A DNA stretch of 53,853 bases from CAZEIW01 sp964512305 (lineage in GTDB: Bacteria; Pseudomonadota; Gammaproteobacteria; Burkholderiales; Burkholderiaceae_F), in the NCBI GenBank assembly GCA_964512305.1, contig CAZEIW010000115.1:1-53853 (forward strand), read 5' to 3'. The notes under the pieces are model-generated. The model had not been told where the DNA came from. It was given only the letters and a program-made list of their open reading frames with translations, and did no database searches. Shown one piece after another: positions 17,721 through 26,540 of this stretch (position 1 is the stretch's first letter; each line of letters begins with the position of its first letter). Position numbers and translations under genes: made by a program.

Positions 17721-18863
17721 ATGACGAACACCCGGGCGGCAGACTTCCTGATCATCGGCGCCGGCATGGCCGGCGCGTCCTGCGGCTACTGGCTGTCCCG
17801 GCACGGCCGCGTGATCCTGCTCGAGCGCGAGGCGCAGCCTGGCTACCACACGACCGGCCGCTCCGCGGCGCTTTACACCGAGACCTACGGCAATGCCGCC
17901 ATGCGCGCGCTCACAGTGGCGAGCCGCGCTTTCTATCTCGACCCGCCGGCTGGGTTCGCTTCGACGCCGCTGCTGGCGCCGCGCGGGACGCTGCTGGTGG
18001 CCCGCGCCGATCAACTGGCGGACCTGGAGCGGCTTTACGGCGAGTGCCGCGGGTTGGTCGGCAATCTCGCGCTCTGGAGCGGCGAGCAGGTCAGGGCGCG
18101 CGTCCCCGCGTTTCGCCCCGATCAGGTCGCCGCGGCGGTGTTCGAGCCCGACGCGAGGGACATCGACGTCCATGCGCTGCACCAGGGATTCCTGCGCGGC
18201 ATTCGCGCGGCCGGCGGCGAAGTCGCCTGCAACGCCGAAGCGCTCGCGCTGACCCGTAGCGGAGGCTGGCAGGTCGAGTCCCGCGCCGGCGTCTTCCGGG
18301 CGCCGGTCGTCGTGAATGCGGCGGGGGCTTGGGCCGACGAGATCGGCCGCCTCGCGGGAGCGCGCCCGCTGGGCCTGACCCCGCTGCGCCGCACCGCCAT
18401 CACGTTCGACGCGCCGCCCGGCGTGGACATCAGCGAATGGCCCGCGGTGATCGACGTCGACGAGCAGTGGTACTTCAAGCCCGATGCCGGCCGCCTGCTC
18501 GCATCGCCGGCCGACGAAACGCCGTCGCCGCCTTGCGACGCGCAGCCCGACGAGTACGACATCGCGCTGCTGGTCGAGCGCCTGACGCAGGCGACCACGC
18601 TGAAGGTTCCCAGGCTGGCCGCAAAATGGGCCGGGTTGCGATCGTTCGTCGCCGACCGCACGATCGCGCTCGGCTTTGACACGAACGTGGCCGGGTTCTT
18701 CTGGCTTGCCGGACAGGGCGGCTACGGGATCCAGACCGCGCCGGCAGCAGGCCGTGCCGCCGCCGCGCTCGCGCGCGGGATGGAACTGCCGGCCGATATC
18801 GGTGACCTCGGCGTCGATGCCGGGCAGCTGTCGCCGTCGCGCGCCGGGATCGGCGCTGGCTGA
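17721..18863 (+). CDS. FAD-dependent oxidoreductase, DAO family (D-arginine dehydrogenase-like)
   Basis: A 380-residue flavoprotein. The N-terminus holds the Rossmann dinucleotide motif LIIGAGMAGAS, an ELERE-type end of the second strand (LLERE) and GYHTTGRSAALYTETYG, a segment I associate with DauA-type D-amino-acid dehydrogenases. The DAO fold continues through VVNAAGAWADEIG and ends with FFWLAGQGGYGIQTAPAAG, the flavin-binding C-terminal loop. The likely reaction is oxidative deamination of a D-amino acid or related amine, with electrons passed to a quinone or other acceptor; the substrate is unknown. No partner subunit is nearby. Confidence 0.88.
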   Translation: MTNTRAADFLIIGAGMAGASCGYWLSRHGRVILLEREAQPGYHTTGRSAALYTETYGNAAMRALTVASRAFYLDPPAGFASTPLLAPRGTLLVARADQLADLERLYGECRGLVGNLALWSGEQVRARVPAFRPDQVAAAVFEPDARDIDVHALHQGFLRGIRAAGGEVACNAEALALTRSGGWQVESRAGVFRAPVVVNAAGAWADEIGRLAGARPLGLTPLRRTAITFDAPPGVDISEWPAVIDVDEQWYFKPDAGRLLASPADETPSPPCDAQPDEYDIALLVERLTQATTLKVPRLAAKWAGLRSFVADRTIALGFDTNVAGFFWLAGQGGYGIQTAPAAGRAAAALARGMELPADIGDLGVDAGQLSPSRAGIGAG

Positions 18864-18878
18864 ATCGGGATCAGGCGC

Positions 18879-19469
18879 TCAGCGCAGCGCGATCTGGTTG
18901 CCGCTGACGCGTACCTTGGAGCCGACCGCGAGCCCGGGCGGCGCCGGCTCGGTCACGGTCCGAAGCGAGCCGTCCTCCATGCGGACCTCGACGCGATAAA
19001 GGGTCTTGGCCTTCATCTGCTTCTCGACCTGGTTGCCGGCCAGCGCCCCGCCGACGATGCCGACCGCCGTCATGGCGTCCTTGCCGTTGCCTGCCCCGAA
19101 CCGGTTGCCGACCACGCCGCCGAGCACGCCGCCGGCGACCACGCCCAGTCCGCTGCCTTCCCCAGCCTGCTTGACCGCACTGACCGCGACCACCTCGCCG
19201 CAGCCCGGACACGAGGCGGGCGCGGTCGCGGTCGCGGCGGTAGGCGCGGCAGCGGCGCGCGGCGGCGCCGGCATGCTCTCGCCCGGCGCGCTCCCGTGGG
19301 CCGCAGGCACGTCGGTGGCGCCCTGGGACTGCGCATTTCGGGGCGCGATGAACTGCACGGCGGCGATCAGGCACACGGCCGTCACCGCGATCGCGGCCAT
19401 CGCCGCGAGGGGATGAATCGACCGTATCTTCTGCACCATGCCCTCGGGGGTTGCGTTAGGCGAAGTCAT
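18879..19469 (-). CDS. Glycine-zipper 2TM-domain envelope protein
   Basis: A 196-residue protein with one N-terminal membrane helix (about residues 18-37), an Ala/Pro-rich linker containing CPGCGEVV, then a glycine zipper (LGVVAGGVLGGVVGNRFG... VGIVGGALAGNQVE) of the Rick_17kDa/SlyB type, and a C-terminal beta-rich domain. Such proteins sit in the cell envelope; the role is poorly defined. I chose the ATG at 19469 because GGAA lies 5 nt upstream; another in-frame ATG at 19481 would add four residues. It converges with the FAD oxidoreductase with a 15-bp gap. Confidence 0.8.
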   Translation of the reverse strand: MTSPNATPEGMVQKIRSIHPLAAMAAIAVTAVCLIAAVQFIAPRNAQSQGATDVPAAHGSAPGESMPAPPRAAAAPTAATATAPASCPGCGEVVAVSAVKQAGEGSGLGVVAGGVLGGVVGNRFGAGNGKDAMTAVGIVGGALAGNQVEKQMKAKTLYRVEVRMEDGSLRTVTEPAPPGLAVGSKVRVSGNQIALR

Positions 19470-19633
19470 CGCGATTCCCATCCAATCGACACGACCAATG
19501 TTGCATTGAACGCGGCGGCAGCCCGCTCGCGAATCCCGCAAGCCGGCTAACACGTCCGACCGGGTGCATGGGTGCCCGTACGAATCCCCCGACGGGCGCT
19601 TCATGCTTTCGGCGTGGGCGGTAAAGTTCGTCC

Positions 19634-20434
19634 ATGCCTTCGGCCTCGATCGAATTCGAGCAGGTCGCGAAGCGGTTCGAGCGGGACCGGGCCGCGGTCG
19701 AGGGCGTCACGCTGACGATCGGCGCAGGACAGTTCGTGTCGCTGGTCGGTCCGTCGGGATGCGGGAAGACGACGCTTCTGCGGTTGATCGCGGGTCTGGA
19801 GCGCCCCAGCGCAGGGCGCCTGCGCGTTCGCGCGGACGCGGACGGCGGCGATGGCGGCGCGACGCCGATGTCGTACGTGTTTCAGGAGCCGACGCTGTTG
19901 CCGTGGGCGAGCGTGTTCGACAACGCCTGGCTTCCGATGCGCATTCGCGGCGTTTCCCGGGGGCGCGCGCGCGCGAGCATCGAGGCGGCGCTGGCCGCGG
20001 TCGGGCTGACGGGGTTCGAGCGCGCTTACCCGGACCAGTTGTCGGGTGGCATGAAGATGCGGGTATCGATCGCTCGCGCGTGGATCACGCGGCCGCAGGT
20101 GCTCCTGCTCGACGAGCCGTTCGCGGCCCTGGACGAGCTGACGCGCCAGCGCCACGACGACGATCTGCTGTCGCTTTGGGCCGCGCGCCGGCCCACGACC
20201 ATCTTCGTGACCCACAGCGTGTCGGAGGCGGTGTATCTGAGCGAGCGCGTGATCGTGCTCGGCGGCCGCCCCGGGCGGGTGCGCGCCGACCTGGCGGTCG
20301 ACCTGCCGCGCCCGCGTCCGCGCGGCCTGCGCACGACGCCGGAATTCGCGCGCGCCTGCCGCGAAGTCGAGCAGGCGCTCGAAGCGGATCTTTCCGCCGG
20401 CGTGCCCCCGTCCGCCGTGTGGACCTCGGCATGA
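19634..20434 (+). CDS. ABC transporter ATPase, SsuB/TauB/ThiZ type
   Basis: A 266-residue nucleotide-binding subunit. Walker A GPSGCGKTT, Q-loop FQEPTLLPW, signature LSGGMKMRVSIARA, Walker B LLLDEPFAALD and the H-loop VTHSVSEAVYLS are intact. The Q-loop wording and EPF form are typical of nitrate/taurine/aliphatic-sulfonate and HMP importers. The linker after the Walker A helix has a Gly/Asp-rich insert (ADADGGDGG). It overlaps the permease gene by four bases (ATGA). First gene of a three-gene importer. Confidence 0.93.
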   Translation: MPSASIEFEQVAKRFERDRAAVEGVTLTIGAGQFVSLVGPSGCGKTTLLRLIAGLERPSAGRLRVRADADGGDGGATPMSYVFQEPTLLPWASVFDNAWLPMRIRGVSRGRARASIEAALAAVGLTGFERAYPDQLSGGMKMRVSIARAWITRPQVLLLDEPFAALDELTRQRHDDDLLSLWAARRPTTIFVTHSVSEAVYLSERVIVLGGRPGRVRADLAVDLPRPRPRGLRTTPEFARACREVEQALEADLSAGVPPSAVWTSA

Positions 20435-21249
20435 CGGCGGCGCGCGACCCGGCCGCCGGTCCGGTCGAGCGGCGCGCGTTGCGCGCGCTGTTGCCTCTGG
20501 CGGTCAGCGTCGCGGCGCTTGCCCTGTGGGAAGCCGTGGTGCGCGTGAACTCGATCCCGCCCTACATTCTTCCGGCGCCGAGCGTCATCCTGCGCACGCT
20601 GTGGCAGAACCTGGATTCGCTGATGGTCTCGTGGCTGTTCACGATCAAGATCACGTTCGGCGCGCTGACGCTGGCGGCGCTGGGCGGCGTGCTGCTGGCC
20701 GCGGCGTTCGCGATGTCGCGGACGGTCGAGCTGGCGCTGTTTCCTTTCGCGATCGCGCTGCAGGTGACGCCGATCGTCGCGATCGCGCCGCTGATCCTCA
20801 TCTATGTCGACAGCACCACCGCGGCGCTGCTGATCTGCGCCTGGATCGTCGCCTTCTTCCCGATCCTGTCCAATACGGTGGTCGGGCTGCGCTCCGCCGA
20901 TCCCAACCTGCGCGACCTGTTCGCGCTGTACGGCGCCAGCCGCTGGCAGCGGCTGCGCTGGCTGCTGGTGCCGTCGGCGTTGCCGTATTTCATCGCCGGG
21001 TTGAAAATCTCGGGCGGACTTGCCCTGATCGGAGCGGTCGTCGCCGAGTTCGCCGCCGGGGCGGCCGGGCGCGAGACCGGCCTGGCGTCGCGGATCCTGG
21101 AAGCCAGCTTTCGGACCGAGATTCCGAAGATGTACGCCGCGCTGCTGCTGGTGGCCGCGACCGGGATCGCGATCTTCATCGTCTTCAGCGCCCTGTCGAG
21201 GGCATTGCTGGGCCATTGGCACGCCGCCGAGCGGCGGATCGACGGCTGA
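20431..21249 (+). CDS. ABC transporter permease, SsuC/TauC/ThiX type
   Basis: A 272-residue inner-membrane subunit with about six helices. The BPD-type EAA loop is visible as LFALYGASRWQRLRWLLVPSALPYFIAGLKI, the interface to the ATPase. The start overlaps the ATPase stop. IPPYILPAPSVILRTLW near the N-terminus is a common feature of SsuC-like permeases. It forms the channel with the ATPase before it and the binding protein after it. Confidence 0.93.
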   Translation: MTAARDPAAGPVERRALRALLPLAVSVAALALWEAVVRVNSIPPYILPAPSVILRTLWQNLDSLMVSWLFTIKITFGALTLAALGGVLLAAAFAMSRTVELALFPFAIALQVTPIVAIAPLILIYVDSTTAALLICAWIVAFFPILSNTVVGLRSADPNLRDLFALYGASRWQRLRWLLVPSALPYFIAGLKISGGLALIGAVVAEFAAGAAGRETGLASRILEASFRTEIPKMYAALLLVAATGIAIFIVFSALSRALLGHWHAAERRIDG

Positions 21250-21297
21250 CTTCGCGCGCCGCGGGTGCCGGCCGCAAACCAACAGGAGAAAGGTCCG

Positions 21298-22341
21298 ATG
21301 CGATCGACCCTGCCGTTCCGGATCCTGCGCCGCGCGCTGCCGGCGCTCTCGATGGTCGCCGGCCTCGCGGCGGGCGCGCGCGCCGACACGCTCGAACCGG
21401 TGGTGTTCGCCACCAACTGGAAGGCGCAGGCGGCGCACGGCGGCTTCTACCAGGCGGTCGTCGACGGCACGTACGCCCGCTATGGTCTCGCCGTCACGAT
21501 CCGCCAGGGCGGTCCGCAGGTCAACAACCGCCCGCTGCTGCCAGCCGGGAAGATCGATTTCCTGATGGCCGGCAACCTGCTGCACCTGTTCGACAACGTC
21601 AAAAATGGCGTGCCGACAGTGGCCGTGGCGGCGATGTTCCAGAAGGACCCGCAGGCGTTGCTGGCCCATCCCGGCATGGGCTACGAGGACTTCAACCGGA
21701 TGAAGGACGCGCCGGTGGTGCTGATCGCGAAGGATGCGCAGTTCACGTGGTGGCAGTGGCTGAAGGTCGCCTACAAGTTCCGCGACGAGCAGCTCAAGCC
21801 GTACAACTACAACCTCGGCCCGTTCCTGGCCAACAAGCACGCCGTTCAGCAGGGCTACTCGGTCGCGGAGCCGATCTACGTCGAGCAGCAGGGGGGGTTC
21901 AAGCCGGTCGTGCACCTGCTTGCCGACCACGGCTACAGCACCTACTCGACCTTGATCGAGGCCCGCGCCGACACCGTTGCCCGCAAGCCGGACCTGGTCC
22001 GGCGCTTCGTCGATGCCTCGATCATCGGCTGGGTCAACTACCTCTACGGCGACCGTCGCGCCACCAACGCCGCCATGCTGCGTGACAACCCCGAGATGAC
22101 CGAGGCCGAGCTGGAGGCGTCGGTGGCGCTGCTCAAGAGCCAGGGGATCGTCGACTCGGGCGAGGCCATCGCGGGCGGGATCGGCGCCATGAATGCGGCG
22201 CGGATCCGGGAGTTCTACGGAAAGGTGGCGGCGGCAGGGCTTTACCGGCCGGGCGAAGTCGACCTCGACAAGGTCGCCGTGTTCGATTTCGTCAACAAGG
22301 GAGTCGGGCTGGACGTCAAGCGCAAGCTGCTCGGCAACTAG
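21298..22341 (+). CDS. ABC transporter substrate-binding protein, NMT1/SsuA-like
   Basis: A 347-residue periplasmic protein with a Sec signal ending GARAD. The mature start VVFATNWKAQAAHGGFYQAVVDG matches the NMT1/THI5-like fold, in which this strand and helix bind the ligand. An AGGAGAAAG ribosome site sits close to the ATG at 21298, which I prefer over an in-frame ATG at 21265. The ligand cannot be named: NMT1-type proteins take HMP-like pyrimidines, sulfonates, nitrate and other small organics. No thiamine, sulfur or pyrimidine catabolic genes are adjacent, nor did I find a TPP riboswitch. Confidence 0.9.
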   Translation: MRSTLPFRILRRALPALSMVAGLAAGARADTLEPVVFATNWKAQAAHGGFYQAVVDGTYARYGLAVTIRQGGPQVNNRPLLPAGKIDFLMAGNLLHLFDNVKNGVPTVAVAAMFQKDPQALLAHPGMGYEDFNRMKDAPVVLIAKDAQFTWWQWLKVAYKFRDEQLKPYNYNLGPFLANKHAVQQGYSVAEPIYVEQQGGFKPVVHLLADHGYSTYSTLIEARADTVARKPDLVRRFVDASIIGWVNYLYGDRRATNAAMLRDNPEMTEAELEASVALLKSQGIVDSGEAIAGGIGAMNAARIREFYGKVAAAGLYRPGEVDLDKVAVFDFVNKGVGLDVKRKLLGN

Positions 22342-22343
22342 CC

Positions 22344-22360
22344 GGCCGGCTTCACCGGCC
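22344..22360 (+). terminator. Weak hairpin after the ABC importer operon
   Basis: A 6-bp stem (GGCCGG / CCGGCC) with a CTTCA loop begins 3 nt after the binding-protein stop codon. It has no T-run, so it may be only a partial terminator or an mRNA-stabilising end. About 230 bp of space follows before the next gene. Confidence 0.35.
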
Positions 22361-22591
22361 CTTCGAAAGTCGGTCGCGGCACGTGCGATGCGCGATTTGC
22401 GCATCGCAACAACGTCGTGGCGGCGCGGCTTGGCCGCTCCGCGGCGAGCCTCGTCGACCCAACCGTAGACGTGCCGTCATGGCGCGTCTATAAACGCAAC
22501 GGCGCTGCGCTTGGGCGCCGACCACGCGCTCGCTCTCGGCCGGCGTAGCCGATGGGGGGCCGCCAGGGGCCGGTGAGAGGAGAGCACTGAT

Positions 22592-24547
22592 TTGACGCTG
22601 GATCTGCCGTCGACCGCGGACACGTTTCCGCGTCTGCTGCTGCACCACGAGCGGGTGCGTCCCGAGCGCGTTGCGTTGCGCGAAAAGGATCTGGGAATCT
22701 GGCAGAGCTGGACCTGGCACCGCGCCGCGCGCGAGGTTCGCCGGATGGCGGCCGGCCTGCACGAGGCCGGCTTGCGCCGCGGCAGCCACCTGGCGGTGAT
22801 CGGCGAGAACCGGCCGCGGCTCTATTTCGCGATGCTCGCGGCGCAGTCGCTCGGCGCCATTCCGGTGCCCATGTACCAGGATGCGGTCGCGGGCGAGATG
22901 GTCTATGTGTTCGAGCAGGCCGAAATCGAGCTTGCCGTCGTCGAGGACCAGGAGCAGGTCGACAAGCTGCTCGAGGTGCGGCAGCACTTCCCCGGCCTGC
23001 GCCGCATCTTCTACGACGAAGCGCGCGGTCTGCGCCACTACGACCAGCCGGAACTCGCGTCCTGCGACGCACTGATCCGCTCGGGGCGGCTGCTGCTGCG
23101 GCGCAGCCCGAGGCTGGTCGACGAGGCGATCGCGCTCGGCAGCGCCGACGATCCCGCGGCGCTGTTCTACACGTCCGGCACGACCGGGCGCCCGAAGGGC
23201 GTGGTGCAGACGCACGCCGCCCTGATCGACCGCGCGCGCGCCTGCACCGAGATGGAAAGCCTGACCGATGCCGAGGACGTCCTCGCCTATCTGCCGCTGG
23301 CCTGGATCGGGCAGAACATCTTCTCCTACGCCCAGGCGCTGGTGACGGGCTACACGGTCAACTGCCCGGAGTCGCCGGCGACGGTGGCGAACGACATGCG
23401 CGAGATCGGCCCGACCTATTATTTCGCGCCGCCGCGCGTGTTCGAGGGCATGCTGACGCAGGTCATGATCCGGATGGAGGACGCGAGCGCGCTGAAGCGG
23501 CGCGTGTTCGCCCATTTCATGGAGATCGCGCGCCGGGTCGGCACGCGGCTGCTCGACGGCGAGGCGGTCGGCGCAGCCGACCGCCTGCGCTACGCGATCG
23601 GCGATCTGCTGGTGTACGGGCCGCTGCGCAACGTGCTCGGGCTGAGCCGGGTGCGCGTCGCCTACACCGCGGGCGAGGCGATCGGACCCGACCTGTTCAC
23701 CTTCTACCGCTCGATCGGCGTCAACCTCAAGCAGCTCTACGGATCCACCGAGACGGCGGTGTTCGTCTGCATCCAGCCCGACGGCCAGGTCAAGCCCGAC
23801 ACGGTCGGGCCGCCGGTCAAGGGGGTCGAAATCCGCATCGCCGACGACGGCGAAGTCCTCGTGCGCGGCAAGGGGCTGCTGCTCGAGTACTACCGCAATC
23901 CGCAGGCGACGGCCGAAGTCAAGGACACGGAGGGCTGGTTCCACACCGGCGACGCCGGCTTCCTGGACGAGCACGGCCATCTGAAGATCATCGACCGCGC
24001 GGCGGACGTCGGCCGCCTCGCCGGCGGGTCGTTGTTCGCGCCCAAGTACATCGAGAACAAGCTGAAGTTCTTCCCGTACATCAAGGAGGCGGTGGCGTTC
24101 GGACACGGGCGCGACCAGGTGTGCGCGTTCGTCAACATCGATTTCGAGGCGGTGGGCAACTGGGCCGAGCGCCGGGGCCTGCCGTATGCCGGTTACGTCG
24201 ATCTGGCCGGCAAGCCCGAAGTGCTCGACCTCGCGGCGGATTGCGTGGCCAAGGTCAATGCCGACCTGGCCGCCGACCCGCAGCTGGCCGATTCCCAGGT
24301 ACGGCGCTTCCTGGTCCTGCACAAGGAGCTCGACCCGGACGACGACGAGCTCACGCGCACGCGCAAGGTGCGGCGGCGCTTCATCGCGGAGAAGTACCGC
24401 GTGCTGGTCGACGCGCTGTTCGAGGGGCGCACCGAGCAGCACGTCGAGACCCAGGTCAAGTTCGAGGACGGCCGCAGCGGGGTCGTCGCCGCGACGCTGC
24501 CGATCCGCGACGCGCAGACGTATGCGCCGTTCCGGGCGGCCGCGTGA
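22592..24547 (+). CDS. Long-chain acyl-CoA synthetase-type AMP-dependent ligase
   Basis: A 651-residue adenylate-forming enzyme that would activate a carboxylic acid to its CoA thioester. The motifs are intact: YTSGTTGRPKGV (P-loop), YGSTET (A5), GWFHTGDAGFLDEHGHLKIIDR (A7/A8 hinge), though the usual K-T-x-x-G after the hinge reads AADVGRLAGG. The start is a TTG with GGAGAG about 10 nt upstream; no in-frame ATG gives a complete N-terminus. It opens the plus-strand cluster of LIV transporter genes. The large size and FACL-like insert suggest a medium or long chain or aryl substrate. Confidence 0.9.
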   Translation: MTLDLPSTADTFPRLLLHHERVRPERVALREKDLGIWQSWTWHRAAREVRRMAAGLHEAGLRRGSHLAVIGENRPRLYFAMLAAQSLGAIPVPMYQDAVAGEMVYVFEQAEIELAVVEDQEQVDKLLEVRQHFPGLRRIFYDEARGLRHYDQPELASCDALIRSGRLLLRRSPRLVDEAIALGSADDPAALFYTSGTTGRPKGVVQTHAALIDRARACTEMESLTDAEDVLAYLPLAWIGQNIFSYAQALVTGYTVNCPESPATVANDMREIGPTYYFAPPRVFEGMLTQVMIRMEDASALKRRVFAHFMEIARRVGTRLLDGEAVGAADRLRYAIGDLLVYGPLRNVLGLSRVRVAYTAGEAIGPDLFTFYRSIGVNLKQLYGSTETAVFVCIQPDGQVKPDTVGPPVKGVEIRIADDGEVLVRGKGLLLEYYRNPQATAEVKDTEGWFHTGDAGFLDEHGHLKIIDRAADVGRLAGGSLFAPKYIENKLKFFPYIKEAVAFGHGRDQVCAFVNIDFEAVGNWAERRGLPYAGYVDLAGKPEVLDLAADCVAKVNADLAADPQLADSQVRRFLVLHKELDPDDDELTRTRKVRRRFIAEKYRVLVDALFEGRTEQHVETQVKFEDGRSGVVAATLPIRDAQTYAPFRAAA

Positions 24548-24662
24548 TGGCGCGTCCACGCCGCACCGGTCGCAGCCCCGCTTGCCGCGGCGACCCGCGC
24601 CGCCGCGGGACCGCGGCGTTTCACCGCGGATCCTCGCCGCGCAGCGGCACGCGGAGCCCGCG

Positions 24663-25457
24663 GTGAGCCGGTCCGGCGGGCGCCGCGTCGGCGACATCGT
24701 GCTCAAGGTCGACGACATCTCGCTTTCGTTCGGCGGCGTGCGCGCGCTGAGCGGCGTCTCGTTCGACGTGCGCGAGCACGAGGTGCGCGCGATCATCGGG
24801 CCCAACGGGGCCGGCAAGAGCTCGATGCTCAACGTGATCAACGGCGTCTACCAGCCGCAGGGCGGCGCGATCAGCCTGCGCGAGCGCCGCTTCGAGCGGA
24901 TGAGCCCGCACCGGGCCGCGCAGATGGGCATCGCGCGCACGTTCCAGAACCTGGCCCTGTTCAAGGGCATGAGCGTGCTCGACAACATCATGGCCGGGCG
25001 CAACCTGAAGATGCGCAGCAACCTGCTGCTGCAGGCGCTGCGCGTCGGCGTTGCGGAGCGCGAGGAGATCGAGCACCGGCGCTTCGTCGAGGGCATCATC
25101 GACTTCCTCGAGATCCAGGCGCATCGCAGGACGCCGGTCGGTCAGCTCGCCTACGGCCTGCAGAAGCGGGTCGACCTCGGGCGCGCGCTCGCGATGGAGC
25201 CCTCGGTGCTGCTGCTCGACGAGCCGATGGCCGGCATGAACCTCGAGGAGAAGCAGGACATGTGCCGCTTCATCCTCGACGTCAACGACGAGTTCGGCAC
25301 CACGATCGTCCTGATCGAGCACGACATGGGCGTGGTCATGGACATCTCCGACCGGGTCGTGGTTCTCGACTACGGGCGCAAGATCGGCGACGGCACGCCG
25401 GACGAGGTGCGCTCGAACCGCGACGTCATCGACGCCTACCTGGGCGTCGCGCACTGA
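24663..25457 (+). CDS. livG: LIV/HAAT-type ABC transporter ATPase LivG
   Basis: A 264-residue ATPase using a GTG start; the upstream frame is open but shows no family similarity. Walker A is GPNGAGKSS, the LivG-specific ARTFQNLALFKGMSVLDNIM block follows, and Walker B is LLLDEPMAGMN. The usual LSGGQ-type signature is replaced by LAYGLQKRVDLGRAL, as is normal for LivG proteins. Partner of LivF in the heterodimeric ATPase. The LivH gene starts after one base. Confidence 0.93.
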   Translation: MSRSGGRRVGDIVLKVDDISLSFGGVRALSGVSFDVREHEVRAIIGPNGAGKSSMLNVINGVYQPQGGAISLRERRFERMSPHRAAQMGIARTFQNLALFKGMSVLDNIMAGRNLKMRSNLLLQALRVGVAEREEIEHRRFVEGIIDFLEIQAHRRTPVGQLAYGLQKRVDLGRALAMEPSVLLLDEPMAGMNLEEKQDMCRFILDVNDEFGTTIVLIEHDMGVVMDISDRVVVLDYGRKIGDGTPDEVRSNRDVIDAYLGVAH

Positions 25458-25458
25458 G

Positions 25459-26487
25459 ATGACGGGCGCCGCCCTGGCCCTGGGTCTGCGGCGCCACTGG
25501 GCGGTCGCCGCGCTCGCGGTCCTGCTGGCGGCCGGTCTGGCGGCGCCGCTCGCGACCGGCGCGACGGCGCCCGGGTTCTATCTGGAGGTGCTGCTCGGCG
25601 GACTGATGGCCGGGGTGCTGTACGCGCTGGTCGCGCTCGGCTTCGTGCTGATCTTCAAGGCTTCGGGCGTGTTCAATTTCGCCCAGGGCTCGATGGTGCT
25701 GTTCGCCGCGCTGTCGACCGCACGCATGGCGGAGGTCATGCCGTTGCCGGTGGCGGTGGCGGCCGCGCTGCTGATCATGGTGGCATTCGCCTGGCTGGTC
25801 GAGCGCCTCGTGCTGCGCCCGCTGGTCAATCAGGAGCCCGTCGCGCTCCTGATGGCCACCCTCGGCGTCACGTACTTCCTGGACGGATCCGGCCAGATCG
25901 CCTGGGGCAACGACATCTACAAGATCAACCTGGGCCTGCCCAAGGAGCCGGTGATTGTCGCGCAGCGGATCTTCGAGGGCGGCATCCTCGTCAGCCGCGA
26001 GGACCTGGCCGCCGCCTGCGTCGCCGCCGCCCTGGTGGCCGTGCTGGCCCTGTTCTTCCAGCGCACCGCCACCGGCCGCGCGTTGCGGGCCGTCGCCGAC
26101 GACCATCAGGCGGCGCAGTCGATCGGCGTTCCGCTCAACCGCATCTGGGTCATCGTGTGGTCGGTCGCCGGGTTCGTCGCCCTGGTCGCCGGCCTGGTGT
26201 GGGGTTCGAAGCTCGGGGTCCAGTTCTCGCTGTCGCAGCTTGCGCTCAAGGCGCTGCCGGTGGTGATCCTGGGCGGCCTCACCTCGGTACCCGGTGCCAT
26301 CATCGGCGGGCTGATCATCGGCGTGGGTGAGAAGATGGCCGAGATCTTCCTGTCCCCGGTCCTGGAAGCGGGGTTCGGCATGGCCGGGGGCGGCATCGAG
26401 GACTGGTTCGCCTACGTGCTGGCGCTGCTCTTCCTGCTGGTGCGGCCGGAGGGCCTGTTCGGCGAGCGGCACATCGATCGCGTCTGA
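25459..26487 (+). CDS. livH: LIV/HAAT-type ABC transporter permease LivH
   Basis: A 342-residue inner-membrane permease. It shows the LivH signature YALVALGFVLIFKASGVFNFAQG, and the RALRAVADDHQAAQSIGVPLNRIW cytoplasmic loop that meets the ATPases. Eight or so membrane helices are apparent. An N-terminal extra helix (residues 10-35) precedes the conserved region. The start follows the livG stop by one base, so coupling is likely. Confidence 0.95.
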   Translation: MTGAALALGLRRHWAVAALAVLLAAGLAAPLATGATAPGFYLEVLLGGLMAGVLYALVALGFVLIFKASGVFNFAQGSMVLFAALSTARMAEVMPLPVAVAAALLIMVAFAWLVERLVLRPLVNQEPVALLMATLGVTYFLDGSGQIAWGNDIYKINLGLPKEPVIVAQRIFEGGILVSREDLAAACVAAALVAVLALFFQRTATGRALRAVADDHQAAQSIGVPLNRIWVIVWSVAGFVALVAGLVWGSKLGVQFSLSQLALKALPVVILGGLTSVPGAIIGGLIIGVGEKMAEIFLSPVLEAGFGMAGGGIEDWFAYVLALLFLLVRPEGLFGERHIDRV

Positions 26488-26540
26488 CGGGACCACGGAT
26501 GGGGCGGCATCGACGGGAGTGAAGGGGACGCGGAGCGAAG

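Noticed and set aside
21298..22341. Assigning the ABC importer to thiamine-precursor (HMP) uptake
   Set aside because: No thiamine gene or TPP riboswitch-like leader upstream; the ligand cannot be told from the sequence.
20026..24841. Two long minus-strand frames (792 and 829 codons) opposite the ABC and AMP-ligase genes
   Set aside because: Typical antisense frames of GC-rich coding DNA; no domains seen, whereas the plus strand has full motif sets.
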